From Arabidopsis thaliana (lineage: Eukaryota > Streptophyta > Magnoliopsida > Brassicales > Brassicaceae), in contig NC_003070.9 of NCBI RefSeq assembly GCF_000001735.4, positions 19,453,971 through 19,517,970 on the forward strand: a stretch of DNA of 64,000 nucleotides, read 5' to 3'. Below the pieces are notes generated by a model. It did not search any database and was not told the DNA's origin. It was given only the letters and a program-made list of their open reading frames with translations. A program made the position numbers and the translations under genes. The stretch's first letter is position 1; each line of letters starts with the position of its first letter. Of the stretch, positions 36,027-45,311 are shown piece by piece.

Positions 36027-37557
36027 TCATCTGAAGACTTTAAAGGAGTGGTTAGTGCAAGTGAATCCTCCATCAATCATCAAATTATCTCCGCTTATGT
36101 ACCGCGAGTCATCGCTAGCCAAAAACAGAACAGCGTTCGCTACATCATCAACCGTCAGTTCCACCCCTTTTAGATTCGCGTTTGCAGCAGCAAAATTCCT
36201 GAAACCAACAAATGCATCCTCCGTTCTTTCTTCCTCCGGCAAATGAGCCAAAGCGAGTTTAGTTGCAACCGCGTAAGGCGAAACACAGTTCACACGTATC
36301 CCGTGCTGTCCAAGCTCCGCTGCAACACTCCTAGTCAAGCCTAGAACAGCATGCTTGGAACCAACATAAGAATGTGGACCAACGCCTCCCACAACACCTC
36401 CCACACTACATAAGGAAACTATCGACCCTTTCTTCTCCGGTATCATTACACGAGCTGCATGTTTCATGCTTAGAAAAGCTCCTTTCACATTCACATCAAA
36501 GGTCATCTCGAACTCACTCAAACTATAATTACGAATATCAGGGCACGGTGCTCCACATAATCCTGCATTGTTGATAAGTATATCAAGCGTCCCAAAATTT
36601 TTGACTGCAAAGTCAACCGCATTGCTAATGTCATCTTCCACTCTAACATCGCCATGGATGAAAAAAGCCGTCTCCTTGGACTCACCACGAAGCAGACTTT
36701 TACACACCTCACCTCCGAGATCATCTTGCAGATCAACAATGCAGACTTTGGCACCGTGCTTGTGGAACAGACGAACAATGCTCTCACCTATCCCTGTGGC
36801 TCCTCCAGTGATCAATGCCACTTTACCCAAAAGCCTGTCACATCAAGAACACAAGAGATTAAAAGCAAGTAATTAAATTGGATTAAACCAATCGCACCAT
36901 AGTCTCCTAATAATAAGGTTGAGATGTTACATCAAACTTAAGACCAGTGAAAGAAAATGCAACAGAAAAAAAAAGAACTTTATTCATAAATTGATCTGGG
37001 CCACAAAATAAAAAAAAAAAGATCTGGGCCACAAAACTACAATGGTGAAAAGAAAGGACCACAAATCCAGTTTTGAAACAGAACGTGCAAAGGAGGTAAA
37101 GATGAATCAAATGGGACACAAAATAACAAATCTGAAGTTGAGAGATTTGTAAACAAAAGCCAAATGTATATCACTAGTTTATTGAATCAGAACTGATAAA
37201 ACTAATCCAAATGTTTGAAGATCATAATAAAAAGCAAAGAGACTGAAACCTAGAGATCATAAACATTTCAAGATTTGACATCAATAAATCAAACAGAACC
37301 ATGACTAGATCTCAAATCTGTCGTGAGCAGAGCAAAGACACTCATGAAACTGAAAAAACTCCATGGTCTGATTATCAACTGTTAATTTGACCCTCAAAGA
37401 ACAAAATTTCAGTATTTAGAATGACCCAAGAAGGAAAAAAAGGTAAAGTAAACGAAGATCAAACAAAAAGAGTTGGATCAGAGGAAAAAGTTGGAGAAAG
37501 CTTATACCTTTGACTAGGAAGAGAAGAATAAGAAGAAGATTCAGTGTTCGTTGACAT
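36027..37557 (-). CDS. ABA2: Xanthoxin dehydrogenase, short-chain dehydrogenase ABA2
   Basis: NAD-dependent SDR enzyme that oxidises xanthoxin to abscisic aldehyde in the cytosol, the penultimate step of ABA synthesis. Coding exons on the minus strand: 37508-37557 and 36027-36834, with a 673-base intron; together 285 aa. The N-terminus MSTNTESSSYSS precedes the Rossmann motif TGGATGIG (about 26-33). Asp in VDLQDD (about 52) fits NAD preference. NNAG (about 105-108), catalytic Ser near 160 and Y-V-G-S-K (Tyr about 173, Lys about 177) are intact. The C-terminus ISGDNLMIDGGFTC is the classic SDR end. All catalytic residues are present, so it should be active. The gene identity is recalled with high confidence from the N-terminus and length. 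Confidence 0.95.
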
Positions 37558-38469
37558 AATAGCTTTAGCTCCTTAGATCTTCTTTCTTATTCCTCGATGT
37601 AGTGCCTCACTATTGACACAGACAAGCTCAGGAATCATGCAAACACCTCTCAATCGGAGTTTGCGTTGTTTCTCGGCTATTTGGTGTCGGTCTCTATACG
37701 GCTATCAAAAAGCAAGTCCTGCTTCGTCATTGGGTTTTTATGGGCCTTAAATTGTAAGCCCAATAAAAGACTAACGGATTTGACTATAAGCACATTTTGC
37801 GGATTTTAGAGACGTTAAGTTAGACCGATCCAATTTGCACCAAACCAAACCGATCCGATTTAGAAAATTAAGGATACAATTATGATTCGTAATCGAACCG
37901 AAATCCAAACCGTATCAAACCGTCCATGATACAGAATTACAGTATAGTGTTGGGTTATTTGTGGTTTCACTTTCTGTAGATCATCCGTGAGATCGATTAC
38001 ATTCATTCATGGGTCATGATTGATCTTCGCACATGTGTTTCTACGAATTTTCACAAATGTAATTTATGTTTTCCGATATTTCTCTAGTGAAAGTTGTATC
38101 TCGAAAATTGAAACTCCAAAACCATATGAAAATGCGTAAATAATTGTGAAGAAGTATAGTCTCATACGGTTGATTAATTAGTCACGACACGTAACATCAT
38201 TTTTTTATGAACCGTTTTTAAGCGAAAAAGCTAATAAGTTATACAGAAATCACAGTAACCACGTATTCCTTTAAAAAGATTATTGCTGCCGATATTTAGT
38301 ACTTTGAGATGAAACAACATCGTTATATAAAGATTCTGACGAATAAGCATTTTAAGAAAAACAAGAACCACAACACAATTTCTACTTTGATTGAAATACT
38401 TAACGAATCAAAATAACCATGAATAATAAAAATATAATTATTGTTTACATGATGAATTGATGATATGTG
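37558..38469. other. ABA2 promoter and spacer
   Basis: Upstream region of ABA2. A site II-like TGGGCC lies near 37741. Sequence around 37825-37925 is a degenerate run of ACCAAACCGATCC/AAACCGTATC-like phrases of unknown origin. The remainder is AT-rich without genes. Confidence 0.5.
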
Positions 38470-38757
38470 TTATTTGTGGAGGGATGAAGAAGAAGAAGAA
38501 GAAGAAGAAGAAGGAAGCCATTGATATTCATGTTGATGATACCTACACTTGAACGATCTTGGATGCTTCGACGGTGAACACACACACTTCTTCTTTCCAC
38601 CGCCACCGTCACCACCGCTACGGTGACCAGCGGTGGCTTCCACATCTGTTGCCACCGTCACTTCTGCCACCGGAGTATTTTCGTGGAAGCTCTCCGGAGG
38701 AATAACAAGAGGTAGAAGAATTTTGTAACACATATTTTTTTGTTTCACACTCAACAC
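38470..38757 (-). CDS. Small protein with CxCSPxxHPxSFxCRxH motif
   Basis: Open frame of 95 aa, single exon. The core motif CVCSPSKHPRSFKCRYH (about residues 58-74) has three Cys and two His with regular spacing. It ends in a Tyr-Gln-Trp and a run of ten Ser residues encoded by a (GAA)n-like repeat on the plus strand (38487-38515). The same Cys/His motif occurs in a family of small plant proteins often called serine-rich protein-like; their function is not known to me. Upstream of the motif are Gly and Lys runs. Metal binding by the Cys/His core is an inference. The start is the first ATG in the frame; no signal peptide is evident. Confidence 0.7.
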   Translation of the reverse strand: MLSVKQKNMCYKILLPLVIPPESFHENTPVAEVTVATDVEATAGHRSGGDGGGGKKKCVCSPSKHPRSFKCRYHQHEYQWLPSSSSSSSSSSLHK

Positions 38758-40255
38758 AAAAATTTAAAAGATTCTTCTTATTTAAGATTTTGTGTGTGTG
38801 GTTTACCAAAAGAAAAGTCGAGTATAAATACTCGTCACTCTTGATAACAAAAATAAAAAAGAAAAAGATGTTAGTCACTCTTTTGGAAATTAAATTATTT
38901 TAGTTACATATTTATCTTTTAGGTGTTTCGTAGAAGAGATGTCGCCAAACAAAGTTTCGAAACGTCACACGTGGCTAATGGTTTTGATGCACGTCTAGAG
39001 ATTTGTGTTCAGAAAGAAACCATGAGGTCAGAAATTTGTTCTAGTGTATATCCGATCTTATAAATTTTTAAGGAAATAATTTGATGACGAGAGAAATATT
39101 GTTATGGATTTTAATTAGCTAAAGAAAGAAAAGAATATTATTAAAGCAAGTTTTTTCTTGCGAAAGATGTGGATGGTGGACCATAACTCTTTGGATGAAA
39201 CAAATTGGTTTGGAGATTTTATATGGTAAAGAGAAAATGAAGTGATTGGAGAGGATAAGCGGTGGGAGTGGGCCGATTACGACATCACTTCCTTTCTCTT
39301 TGGGCTTCCCATTGTCACTCATCTTCTTTAGATAAACTTACTACTTTTGAGGTCATATATCAATCAGAAATTCACAACAACTAAAACTATCTTATAGTTA
39401 GAAAAATATCGCGATTGAATCATTTGAAACGTTATTAGTTTAAATATGTTATTTATCAAACCAAGAATGTGCAAAAGACTGTTTTACGTAACATCTCCTA
39501 CTAATGGTTGATCCTAAATCCAGAGAGATTATGAATTAAAAGTTCAAGATTTCTTCGTTACAAAATGATTTTTCATAAAACACCAAAATTTGTAAGATTT
39601 GAATAACTTTACGTTTGTATTGTATTTCATTTATATCAAGATTAAAAGGACTAGATATATTTATATTTTCTTAGTTTTGGATATGATTCTTTTGAAAGTT
39701 TTGGCCTACTTTTTCTTACTTTTGGATATGATTCTTCTGATCTTGATATTATTACTTCTTAGTAGACCTATTAAAAATAAGAAAGAAATAAAAAAAGCCA
39801 ATATGAATGCATGCACAATATGACTTTTGTACTAAATAATTGAGACGTACAGAATCCATATTCCAATAACATTTGATATTTGAAAGAATTAATTAGATAA
39901 TCAATGGTAACTAACTTTTTTGAATAACTAGAGATTTTAGAAAGGAATTTCAAAGTCTTCAAACTAATAACAATGGATTTTACTAAGAATTTGGAATTCG
40001 TTAACCTATAAACAGTGGATTCTTACAAAAATTAAAACTATAAAATATCCTGCTCGCAATAAGCCTCCCTAATCTTTGTAAAAAACTCCAAAACATTGGA
40101 ATGGAAGTAGAGAAGGTATATTAATTTAGTTTCCAAAAAAATGTGAGCGGATTGATATAAAAATTTACTAGTTCAAATAAAAAATTTCTGTAACGAAAGA
40201 GCATCAAGGCAAACAAAATCGTAATTAGATAATAACAATCAGAAAACAAACAAAC
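38758..40255. other. Intergenic, 1.5 kb
   Basis: AT-rich. The only candidate frame is a 67-codon minus-strand ORF (39119-39322), described among the rejected items. A short direct repeat of TTTTGGATATGATTCTT occurs at about 39675 and 39721. No other feature. Confidence 0.5.
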
Positions 40256-41748
40256 TTAAAAAAGAGAGGCTCCAAAAATAACAACAACAACCATATAAAG
40301 ACTACAATCTATGAACATTCCACGAAGAGCTTGATACACAACAACTCCTCTTTCTAGAAGCCTCTCTGCATCAGACCAGTTTTCTCCATTATTACCATCT
40401 CTTCCCTTTCCATCTTCTTCCATCTCATGGCTCAATCCTCCTCCAGAAGCTTCCGTAGTGAGATGAGACATTACTATGGCACAATCTGTAAGAATAAGCA
40501 ACCAAAGAGGTCTCAAAGCTAAGATAGTGTTTGAGCTTGTAATGTTCAATCTCGGGAGTAAAACCACAAATGCGGCTATTGTGAGAGAGCTTAAACTCCG
40601 AGTTCTTTCTGAGCTAATGATGCTAGCATTGAGTTTCTTGGAGCTGAAGAAACATATAGGTCGTTGATTTTGACTCTTTTGTGATCTTGTTGCTTCTTCT
40701 TGTTTTGTTGGTTCAATTTTCAAGGGTTTGTGAAGAACAGTCGAGAGTTTTGGTTCTTCTGATCTTGCCTTTACTTCCTCTGCATTCATGCATGTCATGT
40801 CAGAGACAAAAATCATTACGATTCAATTTCAAGTCTTGAATGTTTCACTCGCATATTGTGCAATCAATTAATACATGAAAATTAGCATATAATAAGCGTC
40901 TATATGTGAAAATATCAAATAGTACCTTTCTCTTAAAATTTAATTCTAAAGTTTTAAATACGCCATATGTGAAACACAACATGAATTTATACAAATTACA
41001 AAGTAACTTTGATTAAAACACTAAAAATTATAGTTTCACATTTTCTACAAAAAAATATTATTTATGTGTGATTGGTAACTTAAATTATGGATGTAGTTAC
41101 ATAATTAACTAATTTTTTCATTTTTGTTTTGAATAAATTGTAAAATTTATTCGGAAAAACGTGTTTACATCAAATGCAACGGAAATTTAATCGTTTTAAA
41201 GTTACAGAAACTGAAAAAATAAAAGAGAACCCAGCCTCTTTATCTTGTTGCAAACCAAACTGTCATGTGCTTCTCATATCTAATTTTTCTCTTATTTTTT
41301 CTTACCAATGAATACAACTTTTTCTCTTATTTTTGATAAGAATTGATCTAAGTTTTTTAGAAGTTGAGTTTGAGTTATATTGTATTATGCCTGATTTACA
41401 ATTTTGATTCCTTTATAAATTTGAGTTAATATATATATATTTTCTTAACATGTTAAGGCAATAAAACAATATGTATCATACAATATTACATGAGAGAGCA
41501 AATATAGTTTAAATTTGTGTACCTTTGAATTGATACTTAAGAGATGGGCTTTCTAGAATTTGATGATGATCAGATTTAGTCTGTGGCATGAAAGATTCGC
41601 TGTATGTGCGGTTGTGAGAAGCCGATGATGAGGAAGAAGACGACGGTGATGAAGGATCAAGATTATGTAATTGGCCTGTGATTAAAGCTAGACGATCTGA
41701 TCCTCTTTCCATTATTCTTCTTCTCCTTTCTTCTCTATCCATCACCAT
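40256..41748 (-). CDS. GET2/CAML-like ER receptor subunit (G1IP-type)
   Basis: Predicted ER membrane partner of GET1 that receives the GET3 ATPase loaded with tail-anchored proteins. Coding exons on the minus strand: 41523-41748 and 40256-40779, giving 249 aa. The N-terminus MVMDREERRRRIMERGSDRL has the charged Arg cluster that in yeast GET2 and mammalian CAML binds GET3, followed by LALITG. A Ser-rich acidic linker follows. The C-terminal 130 residues hold hydrophobic segments (SLTIAAFVVLLPRLNI; LWLLILTDCAIVMSHL; CSLYMVVVVIFGASLF), matching the three-helix GET2/CAML layout. An upstream in-frame ATG at 41766 would add six residues. I recall plant GET1-interacting proteins of this type; identity to a named paralogue is unverified. 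Confidence 0.75.
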
Positions 41749-41766
41749 TCTTACTAACAAGAACAA

Positions 41767-42321
41767 ATGAAAAACAATGGAGAATTTAAATAGGAAGACG
41801 TTTTATGTTTCATTCATAATTTTTTAAAACCTCCAAAATAGGTTTTGCTGAAAATAGAAAGAGAGGCTAATGAATAGTTCATTATGTCTAAATTTAGAAT
41901 GTATAGAAAGATGAATTCTTCCCTATGTTCCAAATATATCTAGTGGGAGAGTACTTTCTAGTTTATACATCTACACTGTCCACCATAGTAAACCTCAAAA
42001 ATTAGATATTTTAATTTTAAATTTAAAAATAAAATATAAACCAACAAGATTAAATTTCCTATTCTAATAAGAGGTTTTTAAACTAAAAATCATCGTTTTA
42101 AAAATAAAAATAAAGATATTTAAGTAGTGCACGCAAGGGACCTGAGTGCAAAGAACAGTCTAAATCCTACCCCATGTTGCAATACTACGGACACTAATCA
42201 CAAGTACACATGCCTAGATAACCATAGCTATGACGTCAAAACCATGCCCCTTAACTATATCTTATAACACCTCCCGAGCAACATATATGAATAGTGAAAG
42301 ATTCTATTTAGTTAATTAACT
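41767..42321. other. Intergenic upstream of the GET2-like gene
   Basis: Promoter region of the GET2-like gene, then spacer up to the TTA target duplication of the PIF/Harbinger-like element. No gene seen. Confidence 0.5.
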
Positions 42322-43036
42322 TTAGAGCATCTCCAACGCTGGGCTCTGTTGATATTTTGCAGAGGCTCTCTTGATTATTTTGATTAAAAAATAATCAAAT
42401 CGAAAGAAAAACGAGAGAGGCGTCTCTGTGTAGAGAGTTTATGAGGGAAGCAGAGAGGCGGACACGTGTCATACATTCATTGGTTGTCTTCTTTAAACAA
42501 AAGGAAAAAATAAAATTTGCACATCTCATTATTTTGTACGAACAAAATCGTTTTCTCTCTCTCTGCTTCTGTCTCTCTCACGCGACATTGGAAAAAAAAA
42601 ATTGCTCGATCATTGATAATCCGATGAGTTGACGCCGGTGATTGTTTGTCTTTTGATGTGTTATCTGAGGCTTCCAACGCCGGATTCATCAAGGCAACAG
42701 GTGCTTCACATCGGCGGAAGTTGGCCGAAATCGGAAAATAGCAAATCGGATTCGAAGAGTAATCGCCGACGCCTTCCCCAAGTTAGGTATGAATCAATTC
42801 TCGTCATTATATCGTGATTAGATGTTGTATTTGGTGGTTTATTAGGGTTGTGAGTTAAGGAGAAACCTTATACATGATTCTTCAGTTTATAAATTTGACA
42901 ATTAGTCGTAGATTTGGATTTTGCTCTATAATGGTATTGGTTGGTTTGTTCTGTTTTTATCTATCTAATGATACTTACATTGTTGACTGGATTCAACCAA
43001 AGCTACTTACTTGATTTGAGAATGAAACTATGTTTG

Positions 43037-43098
43037 TTAGTGGTATTGCAGTGTTAGAGGTAATTAGTTAGTGGTATTGAAGTGTTAGAGGTTAATTG
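43037..43098. repeat. 31-bp tandem repeat, two copies
   Basis: TTAGTGGTATTG(C/A)AGTGTTAGAGG starts at 43037 and at 43068, giving two adjacent 31-base units with a few mismatches inside the PIF/Harbinger-like element. Confidence 0.8.
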
Positions 43099-43400
43099 AG
43101 TTTGGTCGCTTGTTTTATACAATTAACTATGTTTGTTAAGTTTATACATTAAGAGTTGTGTCTTGCCTTAAGGGTAGTTATCTTAAGAGACATAAGTGAA
43201 GAGTTATAACTCTTATGGTTGTATCGTTTAAGTCAAGTTCTGTTTCACGTCTATAAAAGGATGATGTCTTTGTCTGCAACACTTATTCAGATTTTCTAAT
43301 AAACTTGTGTGTCTCGTGAGTAAGAGAATCGTGTATATCCTTTGTTTGTGGATCAGGTGCAATTTGAGTAGAGTATTCTGCATTTCTTTTGTGAAGTGCA

Positions 43401-43511
43401 TTTTCGACTCTCATGCTCTATGACCATGGAGTTCCAATGAAGTATCAAGGACCGAGGAAAGCAGATTTGCTTGTCCGTTACTTAAAGAAGTTTGTTGATC
43501 CAGATGTTGCT
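43401..43511 (+). pseudogene. Captured fragment of a protein disulfide isomerase exon
   Basis: Translation in one frame reads FSTLMLYDHGVPMKYQGPRK followed by ADLLVRYLKKFVDPDVA, with stops soon after. This is the end of a thioredoxin fold (the cis-Pro strand FPTL, here FSTL, through the last helix). From memory it is closest to the PDIL5-2/5-3 class and not to PDIL1-5 in this window. Only about 37 codons are present, without an active-site CxxC, so it is not functional as a PDI. It sits inside the TIR element at 42325-44198, suggesting transduplication. Confidence 0.75.
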
Positions 43512-44448
43512 TGCATTATGTGTTATGTTATAGACATGGAACATAGAATGGTTCTTTTGTTTTAATAGGACTTGAACGAAACGGATGACCATATATTGAA
43601 TGATTGTACATTTTGTTTCAAACAAAACTAAATGTTCATCTTGTTTACAAAGACACAAAGAATACTTCTTATTGTTTTTACAATATATAATGAATGCTCT
43701 TGTTTAAGTTATAAAATGCTCTTGTTACAATAATATATAATGAATGCAAGTCTCTTCTCTCATATATCTCAAAGTAAAACAATCAACAAAACTCAAAATT
43801 GTTCTTCTTATTAAACCACAAAATCATCATCCATCAAACAATAAAAAAAAATCAAGTATTGTAAGCTCGGTTCCAAATATTATGCGAGCATATATCATAA
43901 AATTTCGCAACAATCAACAGAATAACTGATCAGTATTCCAAATTTTTTTTCCGCACATCTGTTTTAAAATATTTCAAAATAATGTATGTTTAATATTTTA
44001 TGCTTTGAAATAATTATTAAATTGTATGAAATAAATAAAATAATTTTTATATTAATATCTTTTTCCAGAGAACTCCGTTCAGAGAACCTACCATTGGAGT
44101 ATGAAAAACCAGAAAAAAAATAACACAAAACTCTCTTACTTTTTTTTGAAAATTTAATCAATAAAAAATGGAGAGAGCTCTCTCCATTGGAGATGCTCTT
44201 AGGACGTATTTTTAACGAAAGTCCATTACAGTGTAACATTTCTATTTGAGAAAATGACAAAAAAAATCTAACATTTTTTGTAGTACGATCATTCTAAATA
44301 TCTAATCATATGATTTGTCATTTGTTCTTCTCATATACTTTTTCTCAATATAAAAAGGTTTGTAATTTTGTGAAAAATAAAATAATAGTCATAAATAAAG
44401 TCACTAATAAGGCTGGTAATTAATATAGAAAAAGTGAAAGGTGAAAAA

Positions 44449-44522
44449 CGACCACAGTGGGAGTCGAACCCACGACCTTCTGATCCGAAGTCAGACGCGC
44501 TAATCCACTGCGCTATGCGGTC
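44449..44522 (-). tRNA. tRNA-Arg (anticodon TCG)
   Basis: Minus-strand sequence folds as a complete 74-base tRNA. The acceptor stem GACCGCA pairs with TGTGGTC (one G-T wobble), with discriminator G. The D arm is GCGCAGTGGATTAGCGC. The anticodon stem TCTGA/TCAGA encloses loop CTTCGGA, giving anticodon TCG (reads CGA, Arg). The T arm is GTGGGTTCGACTCCCAC. There is no intron and no encoded CCA. A TTTTT run directly follows the 3' end (plus-strand 44444-44448), the expected Pol III terminator. The A and B boxes (TAGCGCAGTGG, GGTTCGACTCC) are intact, so the gene looks functional. Confidence 0.97.
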
Positions 44523-45311
44523 TTATTTGTTATGACTCGTAATATTAAATACTTAAATATAGCCTAGAATAACTATTGAATACTTCTGTTCTTAACCCCA
44601 GCTAAGTTCTACATTTGGGTGGCTGCCTCTCTCAGATGTCTCTATTGGTACATCTCGTCGGAATTTACTGGGGTGGATGCTCTTCTCTCTACCATTAACT
44701 TGTAGTCAACTATATGGCAAATGAAATATAAAATCTTTTTTTTGCTTTCTAGATTAGGGTAACATTTTGAGCTTCTTTTGATTATTTAAGACTTAATAAG
44801 AAAGATTAGTCTTAATGAGTTTTTTTATGTTGATAACCTGATATATGAAATATCAGAAATAGCTTCATCAATAGTGAGAAGAAGTCCACCTAGTGCCATT
44901 GACTCTATAATCTGTGACTTGTGTAAACTTTTCCATTACACTCCCTTTTTTTTTTTTCACCTCCATTACACTCCCCAAAGAGTATTTTTCAAGTGATGGA
45001 ATGATGATTGATGTGTAATTCTAGTTTAGGTGTTGGTAGGCGTTTTATTAATGGACTCTTTTCAATCGCTTGGGTCATCGATTTAATTGATTAATAATTA
45101 AGGCTTTGAGAGGCCCAAACTCTAGTGGCAATTTCGTAAATGTCTCACTCAAGTCGTTCTTAAGCAAAAATTTCCCATTTTCTGATTTTTAAGTTTTTTC
45201 TCATCACACCGAGCTAAACGTCGTTGGTTCTTCGATCTCCGATTTGCAGATTTAAGCGATAATACGAGATCCCAAGGGGCTCACAAGCCTTTCTACGCTT
45301 AATCTGTAACT
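44523..45311. other. Spacer upstream of beta'-COP
   Basis: tRNA 5' flank and beta'-COP promoter and leader. Around 44945-44980 the phrase CTCCATTACACTCCC is repeated after a T run. No additional gene. Confidence 0.5.

Larger units (their letters stand above)
42325..44198. mobile_element. PIF/Harbinger-like TIR element, non-autonomous, 1874 bp
   Basis: The left end GAGCATCTCCAACG (42325) and the right end, whose reverse complement is GAGCATCTCCAATG (44198), form terminal inverted repeats of about 14 bases with one mismatch. Both sides are flanked by TTA (42322-42324 and 44199-44201), the 3-bp duplication typical of PIF/Harbinger elements. No transposase ORF is visible. The interior has exon-like GC-richer sequence (42640-42790, with a GTATGA donor-like site after it), a 31-bp tandem repeat, and a fragment of a protein disulfide isomerase gene (separate entries). 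The superfamily is inferred from TIR and TSD only. Confidence 0.7.

Noticed and set aside
37825-37925. AAACCGATCC/AAACCGTATC-like series suggestive of telomere-type or satellite repeats
   Set aside because: Phrases are irregular and no fixed unit could be defined.
39119-39322. 67-codon minus-strand ORF with a charged N-terminus (MSDNGKPKEKGSDVV)
   Set aside because: The first third looks protein-like, but the rest is typical AT-rich non-coding translation and there is no domain or promoter evidence.
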